NCBI RefSeq assembly: GCF_014203595.1
Contig: NZ_JACHJK010000006.1
Coordinates: 434,001-498,000, forward strand
Length of the DNA: 64,000 nucleotides
Direction of reading: 5' to 3'
DNA from: Streptomyces echinatus
Lineage (GTDB): Bacteria > Actinomycetota > Actinomycetes > Streptomycetales > Streptomycetaceae
Shown one piece after another: positions 25,240 through 33,458 of this stretch (positions within the stretch are counted from its first letter, which is position 1; each line of letters opens with the position of its first letter). The position numbers and the translations under genes were made by a program. The notes beneath the pieces are model-generated. The model was not told the origin of the DNA. It saw only the letters and a program-made list of their open reading frames with translations, and did no database searches.

Positions 25240-27462
25240 TCACCGCTCCCGGACCAGCGTCGCGTACGCGCCGCCGCGCGCCACCAGCTCCTCGTGCCGT
25301 CCGCGCTCCACGACCGTGCCGTGCTCCAGGACGACGATCTCGTCGCTGTCGCGGACCGTGCTCAGCCGGTGCGCGATCACCACACAGGCGCACCCGCGCC
25401 GCCGCAGGTTGTCCATCACGACCAGCTCGGTCTCCGCGTCCAGCGCGCTCGTCACCTCGTCCAGCACGAGGATGCTCGGCCGGCGCACCAGCGCCCGGGC
25501 GATCTCCAGCCGCTGGCGCTGCCCGCCGGAGAAGTTCCGGCCGTCCTGCTCGACCCCGCTGTGGATGCCGCCGGGCCGGCGCGCCACCACGTCGTACAGG
25601 GCCGCGTCCCGCAGCGCCTCGACCACCGCCTCGTCGGGGATCGACGGGTCCCACAGGGCCACGTTGTCGCGGACCGACCCCTCGAACAGGAAGACGTCCT
25701 GGTCGACGAAGGAGACGGACGCGGCGAGCGCGCCGCGCGGGATGTCCTCCAGCCGCCGGCCGTCGATGCGGATCACCCCGTCCCACGGGGTGTACAGGCC
25801 GGAGATGAGCCGGGACACCGTGGACTTGCCGCTGCCCGAGCCGCCGACCAGCGCCACCTGCTGTCCCGGGCCGACGGTCAGGTCGAAGCCGGTGAGCAGC
25901 GGCTGGTCGAGCGGGCTGTAGCCGAAGGTGATGTTCTCCAGCTCGACGTGCCCGTGCAGCCGGCGGGTCGAGTCGCCGTCGCCGGGCCGGGCGTAGAGCG
26001 GGTCGGCGCGGAAGTTCTCCACGTCCTTCAGCCGGGCCACGTCGGCCGCGAAGTCCTGGATGCGGCCCGCCACGCCGTTGAGCCGGGTCAGCGGCGCGGT
26101 GAAGCGGGTGACCAGCGCCTGGAACGCGACCAGCAGCCCCACCGAGATGTGCCCCTCGACCGCGCGCAGTCCGCCGATCCACAGGATGAGCGCGCTGTTG
26201 ACGGTGGCGAGCGTCGGCGCCACCACGCCGAGCCAGGCGCTCGGCACGCCGAGCCGCTGCTGCTCCTCCAGTGTGGTGGCGTGCTGGCCGGCCCACTTGC
26301 GGAAGTAGCCGTCCTCGCCGCCGGTCGCCTTCATCGTCTCGATCAGCTGAAGACCGGTGTACGAGGTGTTGGTGAGCCGGGCGGTGTCCGCGCGCAGCTT
26401 CGCCGTCCGGGTCGCGCGCAGCCGTACGACGAGCCGCATGGCCACCACGTTCAGCAGGGCCACGGCGATGCCGACGACCGTCAGCTGCGGGTCGTAGGTG
26501 TAGAGCAGGACCGCGTACAGGACGACCACGATCGCGTCCACGCCGGCCGCCGCGAGATCGCGGGCCAGGGTCTCGGCGACCTGGTCGTTGGACTGCAGGC
26601 GCTGCACCAGGTCGGCGGGGGAGCGCTGGCCGAAGAACGTGACCGGCAGCCGCAGCAGATGGCGCAGGAAGCGGGCGCTGGAGAGGGTGGAGGAGATGAT
26701 CCGCCCGTGCAGCAGATTGGCCTGCTGGAGCCAGGTCAGCACCAGCGTGAGCAGCACACAGGCGGCCATCGAGGTGAACAGCACGCCCAGCAGCGAGGTC
26801 TGTCCGCCGATGAGGAACATGTCGATGTAGGTGCGGCTGAGCGCGGGCACGGCCGCGCCGACGGCGACCAGCAGCAGGCTGGCCAGTACGGCGGCGGGCA
26901 GGGTGCCCGCGGTTCCGCGCAGCCGCGCCGGCATCGCGCCGAGCACGCCGGGCCGGCGGCCGCCCTTGGTGAAGCCCTCGCCGGGCTCCAGCACGAGCAC
27001 GACACCGGTGAAGCTGCCGTCGAACTCGTCCATGGGGACGAAACGGCGGCCCTTGGCGGGGTCGTTGACGTACACCCCGCGCCGGCCGAAGCGGCGGCCG
27101 ATCCCGTCGTAGACGACGTAGTGGTTGAACTCCCAGAAGAGGATGGCCGGTGCCCGCACCTCGGCGAGGGCGGCCAGGTCCATCTGCATGCCCTTGGCCG
27201 TCAGACCGTAACCTCGGGCCGCCTTCAGCAGGTTGGAAGCGCGGGAGCCGTCACGGGAGACACCGCAGGCGATGCGCAGCTCCTCCAGCGGGACGTGCCG
27301 GCCGTAGTGGCCGAGGACCATCGCGAGGGAGGCGGCGCCGCACTCGACGGCCTCCATCTGCAGCACGGTGGGTGTGCGGACCGTGCCGGTACGGGACTTG
27401 GGGGCCGGCCGCTTCGGGGGTGCCGCCCGTCTGCGGCCTCGGGTTTCCTGGGCGGTGGTCAC
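25240..27462 (-). CDS. NHLM peptide-export ABC transporter with C39 peptidase
   Basis: The 740-residue protein has an N-terminal C39 cysteine peptidase that cuts leaders after double glycine. Cys41 lies in VECGAASLAMVL, His114 in FNHYVV and Asp134 in VNDPAKG. Six membrane helices and an ATPase domain follow (Walker A GGSGSGKST, signature FSGGQRQRLEIARAL, Walker B ILVLDEVTSALD). It should remove the leader of the 72-residue peptide at GG and export the rest. The GTG start overlaps the stop of the HlyD-like gene as GTGA. The catalytic residues look complete, so the enzyme is probably active. Confidence 0.92.
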   Translation of the reverse strand: MTTAQETRGRRRAAPPKRPAPKSRTGTVRTPTVLQMEAVECGAASLAMVLGHYGRHVPLEELRIACGVSRDGSRASNLLKAARGYGLTAKGMQMDLAALAEVRAPAILFWEFNHYVVYDGIGRRFGRRGVYVNDPAKGRRFVPMDEFDGSFTGVVLVLEPGEGFTKGGRRPGVLGAMPARLRGTAGTLPAAVLASLLLVAVGAAVPALSRTYIDMFLIGGQTSLLGVLFTSMAACVLLTLVLTWLQQANLLHGRIISSTLSSARFLRHLLRLPVTFFGQRSPADLVQRLQSNDQVAETLARDLAAAGVDAIVVVLYAVLLYTYDPQLTVVGIAVALLNVVAMRLVVRLRATRTAKLRADTARLTNTSYTGLQLIETMKATGGEDGYFRKWAGQHATTLEEQQRLGVPSAWLGVVAPTLATVNSALILWIGGLRAVEGHISVGLLVAFQALVTRFTAPLTRLNGVAGRIQDFAADVARLKDVENFRADPLYARPGDGDSTRRLHGHVELENITFGYSPLDQPLLTGFDLTVGPGQQVALVGGSGSGKSTVSRLISGLYTPWDGVIRIDGRRLEDIPRGALAASVSFVDQDVFLFEGSVRDNVALWDPSIPDEAVVEALRDAALYDVVARRPGGIHSGVEQDGRNFSGGQRQRLEIARALVRRPSILVLDEVTSALDAETELVVMDNLRRRGCACVVIAHRLSTVRDSDEIVVLEHGTVVERGRHEELVARGGAYATLVRER

Positions 27463-28265
27463 GGGAGCAGCCAATCGACGGGGTGCTGGTCGGCGAGCCG
27501 GACGGAGCCGGTGGCGAGGGTCATGGAGTCGAGCCGGAACGGCGGCCCGCCGGCGGTGGACCACCGGTAACCGCTCTTCGTGGACGACGACTTCCCGAGC
27601 TCCACCAGGACGGCCACCGGGCGGCCCTTACGGGTGAACTGCTCGCCGAGCTGGCTGTCGCCGAGGAACGCGGCGATCGACTGGGCGGACTGCGCGGTGC
27701 GGTCCACCGACTTCACCTCGCCGCGCAGGACGCCGAACCGCTCCGTCGGCACGGAGGACACGGTCAGGTCGACCGTGGCGTGCGCCGGGATGGCGGCGGC
27801 GTTCTCGGCGGGCACGTACACGGTCGCGTACAGCGGGTCGGAGGCATGGGCGACCTTCTCGACCGCGGCCACCGTGGTGCCGGTGCGGATGATCTGGCCG
27901 ATGTCGGCGGCGAGCGTGGTCACCCGGCCGGCGGCGACGGTACGGACCACGGAATCGCCCTGTGGCGTACGGACCTTGAGGACCGGCGCGTTCGCCGGCA
28001 GTCGTTCGCCCTGCCGGGCCAGGACGGCCGTCACCTGCCCGGACACCGGGCTCTGCAACAGGTAACTGCCCTGTGCGTGGGTGAGGACGGCCGGCGCGCC
28101 GACCGTGGAGGCGACGGAGCCGGTCACCGCCCACACGGAGGCGGCGGCCATGACGACGACGGTGACACCGAGCGCGAGCCAGCCCTGGGGACGGGCGAGC
28201 CGCACCGGTAGGTCCAGCTCCTCCGGTGACTGGAGCTTGGCGAGGGCCTGTTGGCGGAACTGCAC
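27459..28265 (-). CDS. NHLM-type HlyD-family secretion adaptor
   Basis: The 268-residue protein has a short cytoplasmic N-terminus, one membrane helix (about 29-50) and a periplasmic-type lipoyl/barrel-sandwich region (LLQSPVSGQVTAVLARQGERL and VAAGRVTTLAADIGQIIRTG). This is the membrane-fusion adaptor of NHLM exporters, shorter than Gram-negative HlyD because no outer membrane must be crossed. The GTG start is preceded by GAGGGAAG. Its upstream 11-mer AGGGAAGTTCC is the same as the one before the peptide gene. It is followed by the C39 transporter with a 4-nt overlap. Confidence 0.88.
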   Translation of the reverse strand: MQFRQQALAKLQSPEELDLPVRLARPQGWLALGVTVVVMAAASVWAVTGSVASTVGAPAVLTHAQGSYLLQSPVSGQVTAVLARQGERLPANAPVLKVRTPQGDSVVRTVAAGRVTTLAADIGQIIRTGTTVAAVEKVAHASDPLYATVYVPAENAAAIPAHATVDLTVSSVPTERFGVLRGEVKSVDRTAQSAQSIAAFLGDSQLGEQFTRKGRPVAVLVELGKSSSTKSGYRWSTAGGPPFRLDSMTLATGSVRLADQHPVDWLLP

Positions 28266-28293
28266 GGAACTTCCCTCACCTGTGGGAGAGACG

Positions 28294-28344
28294 CATGTGT
28301 ATCAGAGGCACATGTGTTGGGGAGTCACATGTGTTTCAGAGCAC
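28294..28344. repeat. Three 17-bp tandem repeats beginning CATGTGT
   Basis: CATGTGT occurs at 28294, 28311 and 28328, exactly 17 bp apart. Units 1 and 3 also share TCAGAGC/GGCA-like ends. The array lies between the peptide gene and the exporter genes; ACATGT is itself a palindrome, so it may be a protein-binding array in the leader of the exporter transcript. Confidence 0.6.
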
Positions 28345-28349
28345 CCGAG

Positions 28350-28380
28350 AGTCCCGGAGCCGAGGAACGGCTCCGGGACT
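28350..28380 (-). terminator. Hairpin between the peptide gene and the exporter genes
   Basis: AGTCCCGGAGCC pairs perfectly over 12 bp with its complement across a 7-nt loop, 20 bp past the peptide stop. It probably ends or limits most transcripts so that the peptide is made in excess of the exporter. Confidence 0.7.
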
Positions 28381-28400
28381 TCGGTGACACCGAGGTGCGG

Positions 28401-28619
28401 TCAGAGACCGGCGACCAGGCCGTTGACCGGGGCGGTGTTCAGGCCGGAGACACCCTCGACGGTGCCGACGACCGTGTTCACCAGACCGGTCACGCCCGGG
28501 GCGACCTGGTTCAGGGTGCCCAGGGTGCTGTTGAGGGTGTTCACGGACAGACCGCCGGACACGCCGTCCAGCTCGGCGTCCGAGATCTCGACGGTCTCGA
28601 CCTGGGGGGTGGAGTTCAT
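28401..28619 (-). CDS. Double-glycine leader peptide, likely exported by the adjacent NHLM system
   Basis: The 72-residue precursor carries ISDAELDGVSGG at residues 12-23, an exact fit to the double-glycine leader pattern LSxxELxxIxGG. Cleavage after Gly23 would release a 49-residue core with no Cys, Lys, Arg, His or aromatic residue, only one acidic residue (Glu55), and many Asn, Thr, Gly, Val and Leu. Hydrophobic residues recur every 3-4 positions, as in an amphipathic helix, with repeated (V/L)N(T/S/Q) motifs. No lanthionine or other modifying enzyme is nearby. The ATG follows AAGGGAAG. It may be an unmodified bacteriocin, signal or surface peptide; the activity is unknown. Confidence 0.85.
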   Translation of the reverse strand: MNSTPQVETVEISDAELDGVSGGLSVNTLNSTLGTLNQVAPGVTGLVNTVVGTVEGVSGLNTAPVNGLVAGL

Positions 28620-28848
28620 GGTGGAACTTCCCTTCGTATGGATATTTCACAAGGGGGAGAGCGGCCCCCTCTGGGGACAGACGGACGGCCGCCGACCGAG
28701 GGCGTCGGACCTTCCGTCTCCGGTAGGCCCGCCGAACCCCTGCGGTGCGATGGATCAAAGCACGCACGAGGGGCGCGCTTCCAATCAATCAGGCCTCTCA
28801 CCTGGGCACTTGGCTCACGAAGGGACTCATCCGTGCAGGCGTGCGCAC

Positions 28849-28875
28849 GGCATGTCGGCGACTCCTTCACATGCC
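28849..28875. promoter_or_regulatory. Inverted repeat GGCATGT-N13-ACATGCC
   Basis: Perfect 7-bp arms separated by 13 bp, about 240 bp upstream of the peptide gene. The ACATG core resembles the CATGTGT units between the peptide and exporter genes, so one regulator could bind both, which is speculative. Confidence 0.3.
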
Positions 28876-28957
28876 GCGCGGCATCGTCGCACCGGGTGCC
28901 TTGTCGGCCGCGGAGCGAATCCGGCACTCCTCGCCAATGGCCTGTCAGGGGGCGCGC

Positions 28958-29015
28958 GGATGTGCAGATCCCCGGATGGCGGTGACGTCACTGGGCAGTG
29001 GATGTGCAGATTCCC
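28958..29015. repeat. Direct repeats GGATGTGCAGAT, 42 bp apart
   Basis: GGATGTGCAGATCCC (28958) and GGATGTGCAGATTCCC (29000) share 12 identical bases. On the minus strand they lie far upstream of the peptide gene and could be activator sites. Confidence 0.4.
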
Positions 29016-29053
29016 TGAAGGTGGGATTCCGCTTCGCGTTCGAGACTGACCGT

Positions 29054-29065
29054 TACCGATCGGTA
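29054..29065. promoter_or_regulatory. Palindrome TACCGATCGGTA
   Basis: A 12-bp perfect palindrome, typical in size for a TetR-type operator core, lies just past the stop of the thioesterase gene. No regulator gene is adjacent, so its use is unknown. Confidence 0.3.
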
Positions 29066-29075
29066 GCTGAACGTG

Positions 29076-29489
29076 TCAGCCCAGAATCGCATAGACCGTG
29101 CTCGCCCGGGCGGCGAGCGCCCCCGAGCCGGCATCGCTCAACGTGACATCCGCGAACGCCATCCTCCGGCCCAGCTTCGTCAGGACCGCTTCGATCAGGA
29201 CATCCGCACCGGCCACCGCCCGCTGGAACGAGGTCGACTGCTGGACCGTCGTCATCGGCACGAACCCGCCCCGGGCGGCCGAGACCGCGATCACCGTCGC
29301 CGTGTCCGCCGCCGCCATCAGCGCCTGCCCCGACAGCCCGCCGCCCTCCCGGGCCAGCCGCTCCGACCAGGGCAGACGCAGCACGGCCCGGTCCTCGCCC
29401 ACCGTCTCCACGGTCAGCCCCAGATCGAGCACCCAGGGGGCGAAGTTGGCGGAGAGGATCTTGTCGGCTTCGGCGGAGGTCATCGTCAT
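29076..29489 (-). CDS. PaaI-type hotdog-fold thioesterase
   Basis: The 137-residue protein has the hotdog thioesterase fold of the PaaI type. The segment EGGGLSGQALMAAADTATVIAV carries the Gly-rich turn and the Asp-Thr pair used in acyl-CoA hydrolysis, followed by TTVQQSTSFQRAVAGADVLI. It would hydrolyse an acyl-CoA or acyl carrier thioester in the cytoplasm. The ATG at 29489 has no clear ribosome site, and ATG at 29483 is an alternative. It is divergent from the protease gene; no link to the upstream export cassette is evident beyond strand and proximity. Confidence 0.78.
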   Translation of the reverse strand: MTMTSAEADKILSANFAPWVLDLGLTVETVGEDRAVLRLPWSERLAREGGGLSGQALMAAADTATVIAVSAARGGFVPMTTVQQSTSFQRAVAGADVLIEAVLTKLGRRMAFADVTLSDAGSGALAARASTVYAILG

Positions 29490-29688
29490 ATGGGGGATTG
29501 TTCCCGCCCGCCCGCCGCGACACGCGCGGCATGGCCGATTCACCGCGCCCGTACCGCCGCCGGGAAGCGGAATTGAACACACCACGCGGCGGGTGCGTAC
29601 GTACGGCCATCCAGGCGCCCCGATACCAACCCCCCAGACACGAACTGCCCATGAGCGGCAGACCCCCGTCCCCAGGAGGTCGAGAAGG

Positions 29689-31191
29689 TTGAGTCACAAG
29701 CGAATGCCCAAGCGCAAGGCGGCCATAGCGGTGGGCGGTGTCGCGGCACTCGGAGCGGCGGCTCTTCTGCTGCCGAACGCCAACGCCTCGCAGGACAAGG
29801 ACAACGCGACCGCGGGCGGCACGGCGGACGCCAGGACCCTGAAGGCCGGGGACGCCTCGGACCTCGCCGCCCAGCTGCAGAAGATCCTCGGTGACGCCTT
29901 CGCCGGCTCCTACTACGACAGCGGCAAGCAGCAGCTCGTCGTCAACGTGGTCAGCGGCGACGACAACGTCATCGTCCAGGCGAAGCAGGCGGGCGCCGTC
30001 GTCCGCCAGGTGGAGAACAGCACCGCCGAACTCAAGGCCGCCGCCCGGACGCTGAAGACCAAGGCGACCATCCCCGGGACCTCCTGGGCCGTCGACCCGC
30101 GCACCAACAAGGTCATCGTCACCGCCGACTCCACCGTCACCGGCGCCAAGTGGGACAAGCTCGAGTCCACCGTGCAGGGCCTAGGCTCCGGCACGGCCAC
30201 CCTGAAGAAGTCCTCCGGCGCCTTCAAGACGTTCGTCTCCGGCGGCGACGCCATCTTCTCCCAGACGCAAGGAGGCAACGTCCGCTGCTCCCTCGGGTTC
30301 AACGTGACCGCCTCCGACGGCAGCCCCGCCTTCCTGACGGCCGGTCACTGCGGGGTCGCCGCCAAGGACTGGTCCGACTCCGCGACCGGCCAGCCCATCG
30401 CCACCGTCGACCAGGCCACGTTCCCGGGCCAGGGCGACTTCTCCCTCGTCAAGTACAACGACGCGGGCACCCAGGCGCCCAGCGAGGTCAACGTCGGCAA
30501 CGGCCAGACCGTGCAGATCAAGCAGGCCGCGGACGCCACCGTCGGCGCGACCGTGTTCCGGATGGGGTCCACCACCGGGCTGCACGACGGCCAGGTCACC
30601 GGCCTGGACGCCACCGTCAACTTCCAGAGCGAGACCGACCCGGGCGGCGTGGACACCGTCACCGGCCTGATCCAGACGAACGTCTGCGCCGAACCGGGCG
30701 ACAGCGGCGGCTCCCTGTTCACCCAGGACGGCAACGCCCTCGGCCTCACCTCCGGTGGCAGCGGCGACTGCACCAGCGGCGGCGAGACCTTCTTCCAGCC
30801 GGTCACCACCGCCCTGCAGGCCACCGGCGCGACCCTCGGCGACGGCGGCAACGGCGCAGGCGAGGGCGGCAACGGCGGCGGTCAGGCGGCCGACGGCGGT
30901 CAGGCGGGTGCCGGTGACCAGGCGGCCGACGGTGACCAGGCGGGTGCCGGTGGCCAGGCGGCCGACGGTGGCCAGGCCGGTGCCGGTGGCCAGGCGGCCG
31001 ACGGCGGTCAGGCCGGTGCCGGTGACCAGGCCGGCGACGGCGGTCACGCGGGCGCGGGCGACCAGGCCGGTGCCGGCGGTGACCAGATCGGCGGCGGCGC
31101 CGCTCCGTCCGACCCGGCCGGCTCGGCGGGCGACCAGTCCGGCAGCGGCACGGCGCACGACGGCTCGTCGTCCCTCACCGGGACCCGCTGA
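29689..31191 (+). CDS. Secreted streptogrisin-like serine protease with repeat tail
   Basis: The 500-residue precursor starts at TTG 29689, with AGGAGGT 8 nt upstream and MSHKRMPKRKAAIAV as a secretion signal (about 1-34). A pro-region of about 150 residues precedes the mature enzyme, which begins near SGGDAIFSQ (about 184). The chymotrypsin-fold triad is His220 (TAGHC), Asp250 (QGDFSLV) and Ser339 (PGDSGGS). After the catalytic domain comes a tail of about 115 residues with five 12-residue Gly/Ala/Gln/Asp repeats, not usual in streptogrisins and possibly a cell-wall or extracellular spacer. The host's SSI inhibitor gene is in the same window. Confidence 0.92.
   Translation: MSHKRMPKRKAAIAVGGVAALGAAALLLPNANASQDKDNATAGGTADARTLKAGDASDLAAQLQKILGDAFAGSYYDSGKQQLVVNVVSGDDNVIVQAKQAGAVVRQVENSTAELKAAARTLKTKATIPGTSWAVDPRTNKVIVTADSTVTGAKWDKLESTVQGLGSGTATLKKSSGAFKTFVSGGDAIFSQTQGGNVRCSLGFNVTASDGSPAFLTAGHCGVAAKDWSDSATGQPIATVDQATFPGQGDFSLVKYNDAGTQAPSEVNVGNGQTVQIKQAADATVGATVFRMGSTTGLHDGQVTGLDATVNFQSETDPGGVDTVTGLIQTNVCAEPGDSGGSLFTQDGNALGLTSGGSGDCTSGGETFFQPVTTALQATGATLGDGGNGAGEGGNGGGQAADGGQAGAGDQAADGDQAGAGGQAADGGQAGAGGQAADGGQAGAGDQAGDGGHAGAGDQAGAGGDQIGGGAAPSDPAGSAGDQSGSGTAHDGSSSLTGTR
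30877..31056 (+). repeat. Five 36-bp tandem repeats in the protease tail
   Basis: The units encode variants of GGQAADGGQAGA (about residues 397-456). They are in frame, so copy number can change without breaking the gene. Confidence 0.75.
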
Positions 31192-31232
31192 GCGGTCCCC
31201 CCGGCGGTCGCTGACGGACCGCCACCCCGTAC

Positions 31233-31271
31233 TCCCCGCCGGCCTTCCCCCCTCGGTCCGGCCGGCGGGGA
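31233..31271. terminator. Hairpin in the convergent gap after the protease gene
   Basis: TCCCCGCCGGCC pairs perfectly over 12 bp with its complement across a 15-nt loop, 42 bp beyond the protease stop. Confidence 0.65.
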
Positions 31272-31273
31272 AT

Positions 31274-31303
31274 GGTCCGGCCCTCCGACGGGAGGGCCGG
31301 ACC
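31274..31303. terminator. Second hairpin, next to the SpoIIE-type gene end
   Basis: GGTCCGGCCCTCC pairs perfectly over 13 bp with its complement across a 4-nt loop. It lies 13 bp past the stop of the minus-strand phosphatase gene and so probably terminates it. Confidence 0.7.
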
Positions 31304-31316
31304 ACGGCCGTGCGGG

Positions 31317-33458
31317 TCAGCCGTCGTCGCGGGCCCGCAGCAGCAGCACCGCCACGTCGTCCACCCGCTGCCGCGCCGCCGCACTGTTGCGGACCACCTC
31401 GTCCGCCAGGCTCTCCAGCGGCTGGTCACCGATGTCCGTGAGCAGCTCGCCGAGGCCCACCAGCGCGTCCTCGATGTCGACGCCAGGGGTCTCCACCAGG
31501 CCGTCGGTGTACAGGACGAGCACCGAACCGGGGGTCAGGGCCACCTCGGTCGTCGGATACACGGCCCCGGCGTCGATCCCGAGGAGCGGGCCCCCCGCCA
31601 GGTCCAGCACCCGCACCTGGCCGTCCGGCCGGCGCAGCAGCGGCGGCGGATGCCCCGCCCGCGCCATGACGGCCCGGCCGTGCGCCGGGTCGAGGCGCAG
31701 ATACAGACAGCTGGCGAACAGATCGGCACCGAGATCGATCAGCAGCCGGTTGGTACTGCTCATCACCTCGTGCGGCGCCTGCCCCACCGCGGTGAACGCG
31801 CGGACCCCGGTGCGGATCTGTCCCATCAAACCGGCCGCCGTGACGTTGTGTCCCTGGACGTCGCCGATCACCGCCGCCGCGAGCGGCCGGGTCGGCACCA
31901 GGTCGTAGAAGTCGCCGCCGATCTCCATGCCGTGCGTCGCCGGCAGATAGCGGGCCGCCGCCTCGATACCGGCCGGCGGCGTCAGCGAGTGCGGCAGCAG
32001 AGCCTGTTGCAGGCCCTGCGCCAGGCGGTGCTTGGCGTCGTAGAGCAGGGCCCGCTCCAGGGCCTGCGCGATCAGCCCGCCGAGCGAGGTCAGCACCGCC
32101 CGCTCGTCGGCGGGGAAGACATGCGGGTCGGCGTAGGCCAGCACACAGGTGCCCACCGGCCGGCCGGACGCGATCAGCGGCAGGTACGCCCAGGCCGCGA
32201 AACCGTCCGGGGTCTCGTGCCGGCCCGGATACAGCCGTTGCAGCTCCTGCCGGGAGCCGAAGAACGCCGGCACGCCGGTACCGAGCACCTGTGTGCCCGG
32301 TGTGCGCTCGGCCAGCGGGAGCCCGTCGAACCGTTCCACGGTGTGCGGATCCGGGTATCCGCGGTGCCCGAGCACATGCAGCCGCCCGCCCTGAGTGCCG
32401 AGGACCGCCAGCGCCTGGCTGCCGACGGCCGGGGCCACCTCGTCCCAGACCAGCTGCACCACGTCCTGCACCCCCACCGCCTCGGTCAGCGCGGCGGCCA
32501 GGCTCAGCACCTGGGAGATCGTCACCAGCCGGGACGGGCCCGGACCCGTCCGCGGGGCATCGCGCGCCATCTCCGCCACCGCCCGGGCCCGGCTGATGCG
32601 TACGCTCAGGCCGGTGGTGCTCGGATACATCCGGAACGACAGCCAGTCGCCGGGCGGGCGCAGCGCCACGAACGAGGCCACCTCCTGGCTGAGCAGCGCG
32701 GCCCGGTAACGGTCCTCGTACATCGGGTCGTTCAGCCAGGGCACCGCCGCCCAGAGCAGCATGCCCAGCAGCTCCGCGGGCGGCCTGCCGAGCAGGTCGG
32801 CGGCGGCCGTGTTGGCGAAGTTGATCCGGCCGTGCAGATCCAGTGACACCAGTCCGTACGGCAGCCGGGACACCATCCGCGCCGCCTCGATGGAGCCCAG
32901 TGTGTCCGCCACCCCCGACACGGGCGTCGACAGCACGTCGTGCTCCCGGCCGGGCGGCGGACTCGTCCGCCGGGACCGCTCCAGCCGCAGTGCCAGCCGT
33001 TCGCAGGCCGCCCACAGATGGTCCCGCTCGCCGTCGGACAGCTCCGGCGGATGCGCACCGGGCCAGGTCACGAACACCGCGCCGTACACCTGCCGCTCCG
33101 TCGCCACGGGCACCGCGGCCAGCGCGAACGGGTACGGCAGCACCACCGCGATCCGCGGATAGCGGCGGGCCATCTCCTCCTCGCCGCCCACCCACACCAG
33201 CCGCCGTTCACGCACCGCATCCGCCACCGGCAGGGACGCGCTCAGCCCGAGCCGCTCCCACGGCGCCGCGAACGCCCGCGGCATGCCCGCGTGCACCGCC
33301 ATCTCCAGTACCGGTTCGTCCGGTCTGAGCAGATAGACCGCGCCGGAGTGCGCACCCACCGCGTGCATCAGCGAGACCAGCGCGAGCGACAGCACCGGCT
33401 GGGCGGCCGGTGCCCCGTGGGCCGCCGGTGCCGGTTTCGGCCCCGGCCCGTCCGACAC
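31317..33458 (-). CDS. GAF/PAS-SpoIIE protein phosphatase
   Basis: The 713-residue cytoplasmic protein has an N-terminal GAF-like segment (about 20-200), a PAS segment near 235-340 (LVSLDLHGRINFANTAAADLLG), a second GAF domain (about 350-500) and a C-terminal PP2C/SpoIIE phosphatase (about 510-710, GGDFYDLVP, VIGDVQGHN and LYTDGLVE). Unlike the protein at 4446-6827 it lacks a terminal HATPase_c domain. It probably dephosphorylates an anti-sigma antagonist in response to a signal sensed by GAF or PAS. The start at GTG 33458 follows GAGGAGG. No partner gene is adjacent. Confidence 0.85.
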   Translation of the reverse strand: MSDGPGPKPAPAAHGAPAAQPVLSLALVSLMHAVGAHSGAVYLLRPDEPVLEMAVHAGMPRAFAAPWERLGLSASLPVADAVRERRLVWVGGEEEMARRYPRIAVVLPYPFALAAVPVATERQVYGAVFVTWPGAHPPELSDGERDHLWAACERLALRLERSRRTSPPPGREHDVLSTPVSGVADTLGSIEAARMVSRLPYGLVSLDLHGRINFANTAAADLLGRPPAELLGMLLWAAVPWLNDPMYEDRYRAALLSQEVASFVALRPPGDWLSFRMYPSTTGLSVRISRARAVAEMARDAPRTGPGPSRLVTISQVLSLAAALTEAVGVQDVVQLVWDEVAPAVGSQALAVLGTQGGRLHVLGHRGYPDPHTVERFDGLPLAERTPGTQVLGTGVPAFFGSRQELQRLYPGRHETPDGFAAWAYLPLIASGRPVGTCVLAYADPHVFPADERAVLTSLGGLIAQALERALLYDAKHRLAQGLQQALLPHSLTPPAGIEAAARYLPATHGMEIGGDFYDLVPTRPLAAAVIGDVQGHNVTAAGLMGQIRTGVRAFTAVGQAPHEVMSSTNRLLIDLGADLFASCLYLRLDPAHGRAVMARAGHPPPLLRRPDGQVRVLDLAGGPLLGIDAGAVYPTTEVALTPGSVLVLYTDGLVETPGVDIEDALVGLGELLTDIGDQPLESLADEVVRNSAAARQRVDDVAVLLLRARDDG

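Larger units (their letters stand above)
28620..29075. other. Upstream region of the export cassette, repeats but no gene
   Basis: This 456-bp gap holds no convincing gene. It contains the leader and presumably the promoter of the peptide gene, GGATGTGCAGAT at 28958 and 29000, a GGCATGT/ACATGCC inverted repeat (28849-28875) and the palindrome TACCGATCGGTA (29054-29065). No -10/-35 pair could be assigned. Confidence 0.45.

Noticed and set aside
28401..28619. Lanthipeptide precursor
   Set aside because: The leader is of the double-glycine kind seen in class II lanthipeptides, but the core has no cysteine and no lanthionine synthetase gene is nearby.
28616..28927. Minus-strand frame of about 100 residues upstream of the peptide gene
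   Set aside because: It has low-quality codon use and no ribosome site, overlaps the start of the peptide gene and shows no recognisable motif.
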